A stretch of DNA of 64,000 nucleotides, taken from positions 62,001 to 126,000 of the forward strand of contig JBMDXB010000093.1 in the NCBI GenBank assembly GCA_048594885.1. The letters run 5' to 3'. The notes below the pieces were generated by a model. The model was given only the letters and a program-made list of their open reading frames with translations. It was not told where the DNA came from and did no database searches. Shown piece by piece: positions 18,646 through 27,358 of the stretch. The translations under genes were made by a program, and so were the position numbers. Position 1 is the stretch's first letter, and the number at the start of each line of letters is the position of its first letter. Source of the stretch: JBMDXB01 sp048594885 (GTDB taxonomy: Bacteria; Acidobacteriota; Vicinamibacteria; Vicinamibacterales; 2-12-FULL-66-21).

Positions 18646-19874
18646 AATCCATGCCGACTTTCGCCTACACAGCCGTAGACGACGAGGGCCGCGAAACTCG
18701 GGGAAAGGTCGATGCCGAGAACGAGGCGGCGCTCGACGCCCAGCTCCGTGAGCACGGTCGATACCTGGTGCGGGCCTCGGAGCGAGGCAGCGCGGCGCGA
18801 ACCGGCCTCTTCGAGATCCGCATCCTCGAATGGGTCACGAAGCGCGAAGTCATCTTCTTCACGACGCAGCTCTCGACGATGATGGCGACCGGCGTTGGCA
18901 TCCTCGAGGGCCTCGCGGACATCGAAGCGCAAATCAAGAAAGCTCCGATGAGGCGCGTCGTCGCTGCGTTGCGGCGCGATATCGAGGGCGGCATGAGCCT
19001 GTCGCAGGCGCTCTCCCGCCATCCGAAGGCGTTCAGCGATTTGTACGTGAACATCGTTCGCGCCGGCGAGGCGACGGGAACCGTGGAGCGGGCGCTCGGG
19101 GATCTCGTCGGTCAGCTCGAGTGGCAGGAGGAAGTGTCCTCGCGCATCCGTGAAGCGGCGACGTACCCGGCGATTGTCGTGACCATGCTCATCGCGCTGA
19201 CGACAGTCCTCGTCGGCTTCACCATTCCGCGGTTCCTTCAGACCTACGCCCAGCTGCACGTCGACATCGAGTTGCCGCTGCCGAGCCGCATCCTGCTCGC
19301 GGTCTCGACGATCGTCCGCGCAACGGCGCCGGTAATGATCCCCGCACTGCTGGTGGCCTTCGTCGGTCTCAACATGTACAACCAGACGCCGGCGGGCGCC
19401 GTCCGGCTGTCGCGCTGGCTGTTGAAGCTGCCCATCATCGGCGAACTCGCGCGGAAGATCGCGCTCTCGCGGTTCGCGCATTACTTCGGCACGCTGCATC
19501 ACGCGGGCATGGAAGTCGCGCCGTCGCTCGAGCTGGTGGAGCGGCTGATCGGCAACGCGTATCTCGCGCAGCAATTCCGCCAGGCGCTGGGGCGCGTGCT
19601 CGCAGGCGAGTCGCTTTCGCGTGCGCTGCAGCAGGCGGGAGAATTTCCCCCGATCGTCGTCCAGATGATTGCGCTCGGCGAACGCACTGGCAGCATGACC
19701 AAGTCGCTGGAGGACGTGCGGCGCTATTTCGACCGCGAGGTCGAGAGAACCGTGAAGCGCGGCCTGGCGCTGTTCGGTCCCGCGATGCTGGTCGTGCTCG
19801 CAACCGTCTTCGTGATCATGGCGCTGGCGTTCTATCTGCCGCTCTTCCAGCTCCTGAGAGGACTGAACCAATGA
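18642..19874 (+). CDS. GspF/PilC-type inner-membrane platform protein
   Basis: It starts with FAYTAVDDEGRETRGKVDAE, the typical GspF N-terminus, followed by two repeated GspF domains (FFTTQLSTMMATGVGILEG and HYFGTLHHAGMEVAPSLEL) and transmembrane helices after each (AIVVTMLIALTTVLVGFTI, and the C-terminal AMLVVLATVFVIMALAFYL). It sits in the inner membrane as the base on which pilins assemble and is turned by the ATPase encoded upstream. ATG 18642 overlaps the previous stop; ATG 18651 is an alternative. About 410 aa, the normal length. Confidence 0.92.
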   Translation: MKSMPTFAYTAVDDEGRETRGKVDAENEAALDAQLREHGRYLVRASERGSAARTGLFEIRILEWVTKREVIFFTTQLSTMMATGVGILEGLADIEAQIKKAPMRRVVAALRRDIEGGMSLSQALSRHPKAFSDLYVNIVRAGEATGTVERALGDLVGQLEWQEEVSSRIREAATYPAIVVTMLIALTTVLVGFTIPRFLQTYAQLHVDIELPLPSRILLAVSTIVRATAPVMIPALLVAFVGLNMYNQTPAGAVRLSRWLLKLPIIGELARKIALSRFAHYFGTLHHAGMEVAPSLELVERLIGNAYLAQQFRQALGRVLAGESLSRALQQAGEFPPIVVQMIALGERTGSMTKSLEDVRRYFDREVERTVKRGLALFGPAMLVVLATVFVIMALAFYLPLFQLLRGLNQ

Positions 19875-20608
19875 GGGCGCGCGCCTCCACCGGTTTCACA
19901 CTGATCGAGATGGCGCTCGCGGTCGCGGTGATGGCGATTCTCGTCGCCGTGGCCACGCCGGTCATCATGCAGCGGATCGTCGACGCGCGCATCGAGGCCA
20001 CGCGCGAGGAGGCGCGAAACCTGTACGAGGCGATGGTCGGACGGCCCGATCAATCCGGCGGATTTGGCTTCGTCGGTGACATGGGGCGCCTGCCGGCAAG
20101 CTTTCAGCAGCTTGTTCAGCCATCGGGTCTACCGATGTATGCCACGTACACGCGCGGCGTCGGCATGGGCTGGAAGGGGCCGTACATCAATACGGGGACG
20201 TCGGCGACCGACTACCTGCTCGATGGATTCGGCAGGCCGTACAGCGGAGTGGCGACCGGCCAGGTGCGAAGCACAGGACCGGACGGCCTCGACGGGACCG
20301 CCGACGATATCGTCTATCCGCCAAACCCGGCCGTGATTTCGGGACGCGTCCACGTGACGCTGAAGACCGTCGAGGACAAGAAGACGCTCACCGATCCGGC
20401 AGGCTACGCCGTGGATCTCTATTACTCCAACGGCGGCGTCGAGGCAGTTATCCGCGATTCGTTACCGCCGTTCCGCTTCGACAACATCCCCAAGGGGCTG
20501 CACGCCATCCTGGTCGTCAAACTCGCGGCCCCAAATGCCGGGAGCATCGTCACGCAGGAGACGCTGGTCACCCGTCCCGGCGTGACGGCCACGGAGCTGT
20601 GGTTCTGA
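19871..20608 (+). CDS. Type IV pilin-like / pseudopilin 8 (distal, divergent)
   Basis: The leader MRARASTG precedes FTLIE and is followed by MALAVAVMAILVAVATPVI. Unlike the seven upstream paralogues it has no PWGNRY motif. It keeps GWKGPYINTG and a Gly/Asp-rich loop (GPDGLDGTADDIV), and adds a beta-rich C-terminal third (residues about 160-245). This may be a minor or tip pseudopilin. It is the last gene of the operon, overlapping the platform gene by ATGA and ending 9 nt before a convergent gene. Confidence 0.85.
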   Translation: MRARASTGFTLIEMALAVAVMAILVAVATPVIMQRIVDARIEATREEARNLYEAMVGRPDQSGGFGFVGDMGRLPASFQQLVQPSGLPMYATYTRGVGMGWKGPYINTGTSATDYLLDGFGRPYSGVATGQVRSTGPDGLDGTADDIVYPPNPAVISGRVHVTLKTVEDKKTLTDPAGYAVDLYYSNGGVEAVIRDSLPPFRFDNIPKGLHAILVVKLAAPNAGSIVTQETLVTRPGVTATELWF

Positions 20609-20617
20609 GGCCGGGCG

Positions 20618-21115
20618 TTACGCCGGCGGCAGAACTTCCGTCGTGCCCGGAGGCGGCGGCGTGGTCTTCTTGAAGATCGCGACGCCGAGCAGGCCGCCGA
20701 GCAGGCCGAAGATCAGGCCGCAGACGATGTTGACGAACAGCTGGAAGACCTTCGCGGCGCCGCCCATCGCGAAGCGCTCCATCATCTCGCGCGCCTCGGG
20801 CGGCATGTCCTGGTTGCCCGACATCATGCGTTCCATGATCTGACGCTGGAACGGGCCCGTGATCATCTCGAGCGGAATCGAGAGGACGCTGGCGATGACC
20901 CCGCCGACCAGGCCGGCAAACATGCCGACCAGCGCCCCCTCGGACGCGGCGATCTGAAACGCGAGGTTCTGCTGGCGGAGATAGACGGCCAGCACGCCTC
21001 CCGCGATGTACCACAGACAGCAGCAGCAGTTGCCGGCATTTACCAGGGGCAATGCGGAGAGCACGCCGGTCAGGAGCCCGCCGAGCAGTACTGGTTGCAG
21101 TCTGGCTTTGTCCAT
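20618..21115 (-). CDS. Conserved-looking small membrane protein (about 4 TM helices)
   Basis: 165 residues with hydrophobic segments near 8-30, 32-45 (containing a CCCC run), 65-85 and 130-155, and a Pro-rich cytoplasmic-looking tail. A Met-rich helix (IMERMMSGNQDMPPEAREM) lies in the middle loop. The family is not recognised with certainty; DUF-type integral membrane proteins of this plan are common. The ATG overlaps the stop of the inositol-phosphate synthase gene upstream (TGATG), so the two are probably co-translated. The cysteine cluster could bind metal or be membrane-buried. Confidence 0.6.
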   Translation of the reverse strand: MDKARLQPVLLGGLLTGVLSALPLVNAGNCCCCLWYIAGGVLAVYLRQQNLAFQIAASEGALVGMFAGLVGGVIASVLSIPLEMITGPFQRQIMERMMSGNQDMPPEAREMMERFAMGGAAKVFQLFVNIVCGLIFGLLGGLLGVAIFKKTTPPPPGTTEVLPPA

Positions 21116-22428
21116 CAGTCGTAATACTCCCGCCCCAGATGCGTGATGAGCTCCTCACCGCGCATGTGGCGCAACGTGTTTTTCAGCTTCATCAGCTGAA
21201 TGAACAGGTCGTGCTCAGGGTACAAACCGGGCGCGTGCATCGGGCTCTTGAAGTAGAAGGACAGCCACTCCTGGATGCCTCCCATCCCGGCGCGCTTGGC
21301 CAGATCGAGGAACAGCGCGACGTCGAGCACGATCGGGGCCGCAAGGATGCTGTCGCGGCACAGGAAATTGATCTTCAGCTGCATCGGATATCCGAGCCAG
21401 CCGAAGATGTCGATGTTGTCCCAGCCTTCCTTGTTGTCCCCGCGCGGCGGATAGTAATTGATCCGGACGACGTGGCAAAGGTCTTTGTACAGGTCCGGGT
21501 AGAGATTCGGCTGCAGGATGTAGTCGAGGACCGACTTCTTGCTCTCTTCCTTCGTCTTGAACGACTCGGGATCGTCGAGCACTTCGCCGTCGCGATTACC
21601 GAGAATGTTCGTCGAATACCAGCCCTGGACGCCGAGAAGGCGCGCCTTGAGGCCGGGCGCGATGATCGTCTTGATCAGCGTCTGCCCGGTCTTCAGGTCC
21701 TTGCCGGCGACCGGCGATCCGGTCTCCGCGGCGAGCTGCAGCAGCGCCGGAATGTCGGCGCTCAGGTTCGGCGCGGCGTTCGCGTACGGGATCCCTTCCT
21801 TGAGCGCCGCGTACGCGTAGATCATGCTCGACGGAATCGCATCGTCATTGGCGTCGAGCCCCTTCTCGAACGCCGCGACGCTGGCGTGGACCTCCGATTC
21901 CGTCATGTAGACTTCGGTGCTGCCGCACCAGTAGAGGACGAGACGATCGCAGTTGTGCTCGGCCTTGAAGCGGCGGATGTCCTCGCGCAGCGCCTCGGCG
22001 AGCTCGCGCTTCGTTTTCCCTTTCTTGACGTTCGGCCCGTCGAGCCGCTTGACGTACCGGCGATCGAACACGGCGGGCATCGGCCGGATCTGTTCGAGCT
22101 CCGGACGAATCTTCTCGAGCAGATCGGCGTCGATGACGCCGGCGGTCTTCGCCGCCTCGTACGAGTTGTCCTCGAAAATGTCCCAGCCGCCGAAGACGAT
22201 GTCGTCGAGACTGGCGAGCGGAACGAAGTCCTTCACGAGCGGCGAGCGCCCTTCGGTGCGCTTTCCGAGCCGGATGGTGCCCATCTGCGTGAGCGCGCCG
22301 ATCGGGCTGGCAAGTCCGCGGCGAACGGCCAATACGCCGGCGATGGTCGTCGTGCTGACGGCGCCCATGCCGACGAGCAATACACCGAGTTTCCCTGCAG
22401 GTTCAGCGATTTTCAGCGGATTTTTCAC
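21115..22428 (-). CDS. ino1: Inositol-3-phosphate synthase
   Basis: It converts glucose-6-phosphate to 1L-myo-inositol-3-phosphate with NAD+. The Rossmann start (GVLLVGMGAVSTTTIAGV), YWCGSTEVY, SGSPVAGKDLKTGQT-like, GWYSTNILGNRDG and a Lys-rich catalytic region (QLKINFLCRDS) match the actinobacterial/archaeal-eukaryotic MIPS family. 437 aa is within the family range. GTG start. Inositol would serve phosphatidylinositol or compatible solute synthesis. It is transcribed divergently from a methyltransferase gene and followed by an overlapping membrane-protein gene. Confidence 0.92.
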   Translation of the reverse strand: MKNPLKIAEPAGKLGVLLVGMGAVSTTTIAGVLAVRRGLASPIGALTQMGTIRLGKRTEGRSPLVKDFVPLASLDDIVFGGWDIFEDNSYEAAKTAGVIDADLLEKIRPELEQIRPMPAVFDRRYVKRLDGPNVKKGKTKRELAEALREDIRRFKAEHNCDRLVLYWCGSTEVYMTESEVHASVAAFEKGLDANDDAIPSSMIYAYAALKEGIPYANAAPNLSADIPALLQLAAETGSPVAGKDLKTGQTLIKTIIAPGLKARLLGVQGWYSTNILGNRDGEVLDDPESFKTKEESKKSVLDYILQPNLYPDLYKDLCHVVRINYYPPRGDNKEGWDNIDIFGWLGYPMQLKINFLCRDSILAAPIVLDVALFLDLAKRAGMGGIQEWLSFYFKSPMHAPGLYPEHDLFIQLMKLKNTLRHMRGEELITHLGREYYD

Positions 22429-22476
22429 AACCGGGAACTATATCATCGGGAGTGGGATCAAACCGAACATCACGCC

Positions 22477-23037
22477 ATGTGGTGGTTGAAGAAGTCGGCG
22501 CCCGCCGAACCGCTCGCTGTCGCCATGTCGGGCATCAGGCTCGGACAGCGACTGCTCGTTCTCGGCTGCAGCGATCCGGTGCTCATCGCGCAGCTCGCGC
22601 AGAAGACCGGATTGACGGGACGATCCGTGGCCGTCGACGAAGATGCGCAGCGCACCGGGCGCGCGGCGCTCGCGATCGAGCGCGAGGGGGCGCTCGTCGA
22701 GACGATGACCTCGCCGTGGACGATGCTCGCGCTCGACGACGGCTCGTTCGACGTCGTCGTGGCGCGCGAGGTGCTCGTGACGATCGATACGCATCGCCGC
22801 GCCGCGTGCGTCGCCGAGATCCATCGCGTGCTGCGTCCGGGCGGACGCTGCGTCGTGATCGAGTCGGCGCCGCGCGCCGGGCTCGGCTCGCTGCTTCAGG
22901 GACGGCCCGCCAACGCCGAATACGTGTCGAGCGGCGGCGCCGAGCGCGCGCTGTCGAGCGGCGGCTTCGCCGCGGTGCGCGCCCTCGCCCAACGCGCGGG
23001 GCTACGATTTGTCGAGGGTGTGAAGAAGGGCGCGTAA
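22477..23037 (+). CDS. Class I SAM-dependent methyltransferase-like protein
   Basis: 186 residues. It shows the post-I and motif IV region of a class I methyltransferase (LALDDGSFDVVVAREVL) and EIHRVLRPGGRCVVIESAP, the usual motif VI. Motif I is unusual: LLVLGCSDPVLIAQLA instead of a Gly-rich loop, so SAM binding could be weak. The short C-terminus ends in AGLRFVEGVKKGA. The substrate is unknown. The start ATG 22477 begins MWWLKKSAPAEP; the reading frame is open upstream over the antisense synthase gene, but that part is not coding. Confidence 0.75.
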   Translation: MWWLKKSAPAEPLAVAMSGIRLGQRLLVLGCSDPVLIAQLAQKTGLTGRSVAVDEDAQRTGRAALAIEREGALVETMTSPWTMLALDDGSFDVVVAREVLVTIDTHRRAACVAEIHRVLRPGGRCVVIESAPRAGLGSLLQGRPANAEYVSSGGAERALSSGGFAAVRALAQRAGLRFVEGVKKGA

Positions 23038-23245
23038 CAACTCCCAAGGACCAACGGCCAAAGGCCAAACTCGAGGAACTCCCAAGGACCAAAGACCAAG
23101 GGCCAAGTTCAAAGAACTCCCAAAGGCCAAGGACCAAAGGCCAAAGGGGCAAAGGCCAAGTCTGGGAATTGGATCTTGGTTTGGTCTTTGGTCTTTGGTC
23201 TTTGGGAGTTGCCTGATGTTGGTCCTTGGCAGTTGGTTCCTTGGG
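23038..23245. repeat. Heptamer tract, both orientations (GGCCAAA / TTTGGTC)
   Basis: The tract begins with degenerate CCAAAGGCC/CCAAAGACC units and switches at about 23175 to the complementary TTGGTCTTTGGTCTTTGG. The RNA could fold into a long imperfect hairpin. It fills the whole gap between two convergent genes and might act as a terminator. Long frames running through it are not genes. Confidence 0.75.
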
Positions 23246-23250
23246 AATTG

Positions 23251-24009
23251 TCACCGCGCGCAGGTGAGGTGACGGCCTCCGTCGATCGCGATCGTCTCAC
23301 CCGTAATCCACCCCGCCTTCTCTGATGCCAGGAAGAAGATCAAGTCCGCGATCTCCGCGGGATCGCCGGGCCGGCCGAGCGGATGCGTCGTCTTCGAGTG
23401 CTCGAGAAACGCGGCGTAGCGTTCTTCGTCCATGCCGCCGCGCCGGTGCAGGTTGGAGACCGTGACGCCGGGATTCACCGCATTGACTCGCACGCCGCGC
23501 GGCGCGAGTTCGAGGGCGGCGCAACGCGTGAGCTGATCGACGGCCGACTTGCTGACGCAATACGCCAGCACGCCGGGAAACGCGCGCAGCCCGGTGACGC
23601 TCGACACGTTGACGACCGATCCCCGCGTCGCGCTGAGCGCATCGACCGCCGCGCGCATCAGGCGGAACGGCGCGCGGACGTTGATGTTCATCATCTCGTC
23701 CCATTGCGCGTCGCTCGTCGTGTCCACCGCGCCGGAGCCGATGATTCCGGCGGCGTTGACGAGCGTGGTGAGGCGCCCGAAGTGCTCGAGCGCGGCAGCG
23801 AGGATCCCCTCCGGCGAGTCCTCCGCCGTCACGTCCGCCACAAACGGCACGATCCGCCCGCCTTCGCGCCCGGCGGCTGACGGCAGATCCGCGAGCGCCG
23901 CCTCGTTCCGTCCGACCGCCAGAACGCCGTCACCCGCCGCGGCAAACCGGATCGCGGTCGCCTTGCCAATGCCGCTCGTCGCCCCCGTCACGATGACCAC
24001 CCCGTCCAT
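23251..24009 (-). CDS. Short-chain dehydrogenase/reductase (SDR)
   Basis: 252 residues with the full classical SDR plan: TGATSGIGKATA (NAD(P) binding), NAAGIIGSG, the catalytic Ser in VVNVSSVTGL, YCVSK (Tyr and Lys of the active site), and a C-terminal WITGETIAIDGGRHL. It reduces or oxidises an unknown carbonyl/hydroxyl substrate. The start ATG is at 24009; the frame stays open upstream through a heptamer tract, which is not coding. The gene is enclosed by such tracts on both sides. Confidence 0.88.
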   Translation of the reverse strand: MDGVVIVTGATSGIGKATAIRFAAAGDGVLAVGRNEAALADLPSAAGREGGRIVPFVADVTAEDSPEGILAAALEHFGRLTTLVNAAGIIGSGAVDTTSDAQWDEMMNINVRAPFRLMRAAVDALSATRGSVVNVSSVTGLRAFPGVLAYCVSKSAVDQLTRCAALELAPRGVRVNAVNPGVTVSNLHRRGGMDEERYAAFLEHSKTTHPLGRPGDPAEIADLIFFLASEKAGWITGETIAIDGGRHLTCAR

Positions 24010-24025
24010 ATGGATAAAACTACCA

Positions 24026-24170
24026 GCTTTGGCCTTTGCGAGTCGCCTCTGGGAGTTGTCCTTGGCCTTTGGCCTTTGGCCTTTGGCCTTTGGCCGTTGG
24101 CCGTTGGCCTTTGGCCGTTGCGGTTTGAACCGTTTGGCAGTTGGCCTTTGGTCCTTGGAAGTTGACAAGT
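24026..24170. repeat. Heptamer tract (TTTGGCC / CCGTTGG variants)
   Basis: Runs of GGCCTTT and GGCCGTT units, about 145 nt long and more degenerate at the ends. It lies immediately upstream of the SDR gene, so the SDR promoter must lie in or beyond it. A mate tract lies on the other side of the same gene at 23038. Confidence 0.75.
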
Positions 24171-24309
24171 GTCCCATTCCTAGAGCACAGCGCGACACGA
24201 CCGTCACGCAACAGAATCCGTCTGAATAGGCCGAAAAAGAGGAGGGGCGAGATCTGTCGCGCGCCAAAGATCGCGGCAAGCGTTTTGCCCCGTTGCGCCC
24301 CGTACCAGC

Positions 24310-25404
24310 ATGTCCAGCAAACACCCGGCGCTCGCCGAAGTCTTCAGCGCGGAAGAGATTGCGCGGGCGGCCGGGGTGTCTCGGCACGACGCGCAACGGC
24401 TGGTGGACGACGGCCGCGTGCAGGCGCTCGCCGGCGGGCTGCTGACGGCGGCGCAAGCGATCCGCGCCGTGCGCCTGCTGCGTGGGCAGCCGGTCGATCG
24501 CGGTCGCGAGCTGTTTCTGCCGCACGTGGCGGTCGAGCGCTCGCCCGGCCGTGCGTTTGTGACGTCCGGCGGCCTCCACGCCGCCATGCTCGCCGCCCTT
24601 CTCATCGTCAGCACGCTGGGCGTGACGACGGAAGAGACGCTGCAGACGATCCCGAAGCCGGTCCGGCTGGTGTTCCTGTCGCAGCCGGGGCCAGGTGGCG
24701 GCGGTGGTGGCGGTGGGCTGCGCCAGCCGGCGCCCCCGCCTCCGGCGAAAGCGAAGGGCACGAGCGCGCTGCGCAGCCCGATTCCGCGTCCGAAACCGGT
24801 CACGCGGCCGAAGCCGGAACCCACGGTGCAGCGGCCGGTGCCGCCGCCGCCCGTCCGGCCTCAGCCGGTGCCGAAGCCAGTCGAGCCGCCGCCCGCGCCG
24901 CCGGCGGCCAAGCCGATGCCACAGGTCGTCGCGCCGGTGGTCACGGCCGCGCCCGATCCGGTCGATCGCGCCGGCGTGCTCGGCGATTCGGCGTCTGATG
25001 CGAACAGCCAGGGACCGGGATCCGGCGGCGGCGTGGGTACGGGTCAGGGGACCGGAATCGGCGAAGGCGATGGATCCGGTATCGGCCCGGGCTCCGGCGG
25101 CGGGACGGGCGGAGGACCGTATCGGCCGGGCAGCGGGATCACGCCTCCCGAGCTGCTGCGGGAAATCAAGCCGGAGTACACACAGGAAGCGCGGCGGCGC
25201 GGCGTCGAAGGCGACGTCGTGCTCGAAATCGTCGTGCGCCACGACGGCACCGTCGGCAGCGTCAAGGTCGTTCAGCGTCTCGGGTCAGGCCTCGACGAAC
25301 GCGCCGTCGATGCCGTGCGTCAGTGGCGGTTTGCGCCCGCGAAGCGACACGGCACGCCGGTCGACGTAATGGTGGAAGTCGCCGTCGAGTTCAAATTGCG
25401 GTAA
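24310..25404 (+). CDS. TonB-like protein with N-terminal helix-turn-helix-like domain
   Basis: Residues 1-60 resemble a MerR/excisionase-like DNA-binding helix-turn-helix (SAEEIARAAGVSRHDAQRLVDDG then LTAAQAIRAVRLLRG). A transmembrane helix follows (LHAAMLAALLIVSTLGV), then a Pro/Lys-rich periplasm-spanning segment, a Gly-rich linker, and a TonB C-terminal domain with EYTQEARRRGVEGDVVLEI and DAVRQWRFAPA. TonB energises outer-membrane receptors such as the one at 36769. Placing an HTH in front of TonB is unusual; the domain might instead bind a protein. It heads a run of three + strand genes. Confidence 0.8.
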   Translation: MSSKHPALAEVFSAEEIARAAGVSRHDAQRLVDDGRVQALAGGLLTAAQAIRAVRLLRGQPVDRGRELFLPHVAVERSPGRAFVTSGGLHAAMLAALLIVSTLGVTTEETLQTIPKPVRLVFLSQPGPGGGGGGGGLRQPAPPPPAKAKGTSALRSPIPRPKPVTRPKPEPTVQRPVPPPPVRPQPVPKPVEPPPAPPAAKPMPQVVAPVVTAAPDPVDRAGVLGDSASDANSQGPGSGGGVGTGQGTGIGEGDGSGIGPGSGGGTGGGPYRPGSGITPPELLREIKPEYTQEARRRGVEGDVVLEIVVRHDGTVGSVKVVQRLGSGLDERAVDAVRQWRFAPAKRHGTPVDVMVEVAVEFKLR

Positions 25405-25408
25405 GCCT

Positions 25409-26209
25409 ATGGATACGGTCCTTATTACGGTGACGTTGATCTCTCTGGCGATGGCGCTCGGGATGGGTGCCGTCGTTGCGAAACTGCTGCGCGAAGAGCG
25501 GCGACGATCCGACGCGCGCGTCGCGGCGCTGATCGAGCTATCCGGGGATCAGATCTCGATTTTCGAACGGCGTACAGAAAATCGAGATCTGACCCCGCCA
25601 CCGGCGCGGATCCGGCGAATATCCTCGGCGCCGCCGGCAACGACGCCGCCGGCCGCCGCGTACGACCTGCTGCGGCCGTCCGCGCCAGTGGAAACCGGCG
25701 ATCTCTTCGCTGAACCCGAGCGGTCGTCGCCGTGGGGACGGAGATTCGCGGTCATCGGTGCCCTCGCTATCCTCTTCGGGTCCGTGCTGTTTGCCGCGAT
25801 GATCCGGCGAGGAGCCGCCGACGTGCCTGCCTCGACGGCCGCTGTGCCATCCGCTCCGGCACGCACCGCGGAGGAGAGCGCGGCGCCACTCGAGCTCGCG
25901 GCGCTGAGCCATCGCCGGAACGGCGCCGTCCTGACGATCTCAGGAATCGTGCGGAATCCCGCGAACGGGTCGCCGACCTCGCACGTCACCGCAACGGTCT
26001 CGGTGTTCGCCGCCGACGGGACGTCGCTCGCCACCGCCAGCGCGCCACTCGACTACACGTCGGTCGCGCCCGGTGACGAGTCGCCGTTCGTGATTACGGT
26101 TACCATCAACGGTGAGGCCGCGCGGTATCGCGTCGGCTTCCGCGGCAGGGACGGCGCGCCGGTTGCGCACGTCGACCGCCGCAATGCCGAGGGGGTGGCA
26201 CGACGATGA
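25409..26209 (+). CDS. Two-TM protein with C-terminal FxLYD-like beta domain
   Basis: 266 residues: TM helix 1 near 6-25, a cytoplasmic stretch rich in Arg and Pro, TM helix 2 (FAVIGALAILFGSVLFAAMI, about 113-132), a Ala/Pro linker and a beta domain with LTISGIVRNPANGSPTSHVTATVSV, which resembles the FxLYD domain of unknown function. Residues 46-63 (DQISIFERRTENRDLTPP) come from a 53-nt hairpin sequence lying in frame. The gene follows the TonB-like gene by 4 nt and overlaps the VWA gene by ATGA, so the three form an operon. The function is not recognised. Confidence 0.65.
   Translation: MDTVLITVTLISLAMALGMGAVVAKLLREERRRSDARVAALIELSGDQISIFERRTENRDLTPPPARIRRISSAPPATTPPAAAYDLLRPSAPVETGDLFAEPERSSPWGRRFAVIGALAILFGSVLFAAMIRRGAADVPASTAAVPSAPARTAEESAAPLELAALSHRRNGAVLTISGIVRNPANGSPTSHVTATVSVFAADGTSLATASAPLDYTSVAPGDESPFVITVTINGEAARYRVGFRGRDGAPVAHVDRRNAEGVARR
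25544..25596. repeat. REP-like hairpin inserted in frame in a coding region
   Basis: Two 16-nt arms (TCAGATCTCGATTTTC at 25549-25564 and its exact complement at 25577-25592) flank a 12-nt loop. GGGG/CCCC at the outer ends extends the stem, with one bulged A at 25548. The element length does not break the reading frame. The form matches intergenic REP-type palindromes rather than normal coding sequence. Confidence 0.75.
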
Positions 26210-27339
26210 ATCCCCGAAGGAGTATCGCGGCGGCGGCAATTGCCGTCTGCGCGCTCGCCACGGTGTCGGCGCAGCAGGCGCAGAACGACGGCCAGACATT
26301 CAAGTTCCGCACGGGCGTCGCGCTGATGAACGTCACCGCCACGGTGACGGATCGCAACGGCCATTTCGTGTCCGGGCTGCGCAAGGAAGACTTCCGCGTC
26401 TACGAGGACGACAAGCCGCAGCCGATCACGCACTTCGACCGTGAGCGCGTCCCGGTCAGCCTCGGCATCGTCCTCGACACGAGCTCGAGCATGGGGGGCG
26501 AAAAGATGGAGGCCGCGCGCGCGGCGCTGCACCGCTTTCTCTTCGATCTCCTCGGCAAGGATGACGAGGTTTTCCTCTATCGCTTCGACAGCACGCCAGA
26601 ACTCGTCGTCGGCTGGACGACGGATCGCCGGCGCGTCGGCGACGAGCTCGCGCGGCTGCAACCGAGCGGCGGCACGGCGCTGTACGACGCCGTCGCCGAA
26701 GCCATTCCGCTGGCGCAGGCGGGACGGCACAGGAAGAAGGCGCTGGTGATCATCTCGGACGGCAACGATACGAGCAGCCACACGGACATCGAGGCCGTGA
26801 AGCAACTGATTCGCGAGACGGAAGTGCTGGTCTATGCGATCGGGATCGACGCGCAGGTCACGACGCAGGATCTTCAGCCGCCGCCGCGCTGGCCGGGGCG
26901 GATCCGCATGTCGATGCTCGATCAGCGGCCGATTCCGCTGCCGTTTCCGGTGCCCGGGCGTCCGAAAACGCCGCCGCGCAGGCCCGATCCGCGTGACCCG
27001 CGCGGCCCGGGCACGCTGCCGCCGCGGTTCCCGACTCCGCTGCCTCCACCGGCAAATCCGCCACCCTCGTCGTCGTCGCGGCATCGCGGCTCGGATCGAG
27101 TCAACGCGATGGCGCTTCGTGAGATCACGGACGACAGCGGCGGCCGCACCGAGATCATCCAGGGCGCGCGCGATCTCGATCCGGCAACCGCGGGGATCGC
27201 TGCGGAGTTGAACCAGCAGTACTACATCGGCTATCCCGCGACCGGCGTGAAGGATGGGCGCTGGCACGCCATCCGCGTCGACGTGCGCAATCCGAACTAC
27301 ATCGTCCGCGCACGACGGGGATTCGTCGCAACGCCGTAG
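26206..27339 (+). CDS. VWFA-related acidobacterial domain protein
   Basis: It has a signal peptide (IAAAAIAVCALATVSAQQ), then the TIGR03436-type start (NVTATVTDRNGHFVSGLRKEDFRVYED), and a VWA domain with the MIDAS motif DTSSSMGGEK, SGGTALYDAV and ISDGNDTSSH. A Pro-rich insert (about residues 225-290) precedes a final helix-strand region (YYIGYPATGVKDGRWH). Proteins of this family are expanded in Acidobacteria; they are exported and probably mediate metal-dependent protein contacts. The start overlaps the previous stop. Confidence 0.88.
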   Translation: MNPRRSIAAAAIAVCALATVSAQQAQNDGQTFKFRTGVALMNVTATVTDRNGHFVSGLRKEDFRVYEDDKPQPITHFDRERVPVSLGIVLDTSSSMGGEKMEAARAALHRFLFDLLGKDDEVFLYRFDSTPELVVGWTTDRRRVGDELARLQPSGGTALYDAVAEAIPLAQAGRHRKKALVIISDGNDTSSHTDIEAVKQLIRETEVLVYAIGIDAQVTTQDLQPPPRWPGRIRMSMLDQRPIPLPFPVPGRPKTPPRRPDPRDPRGPGTLPPRFPTPLPPPANPPPSSSSRHRGSDRVNAMALREITDDSGGRTEIIQGARDLDPATAGIAAELNQQYYIGYPATGVKDGRWHAIRVDVRNPNYIVRARRGFVATP

Positions 27340-27358
27340 CACGCGATATCATCGCGCG

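Noticed and set aside
24141..24998. + strand frame overlapping the TonB gene
   Set aside because: Arg/Ala-rich shadow frame over the proline-rich linker.
23251..25242. One 663-codon minus-strand gene
   Set aside because: Only the last 252 codons are an SDR; the rest is antisense to the TonB gene and runs through a heptamer tract.
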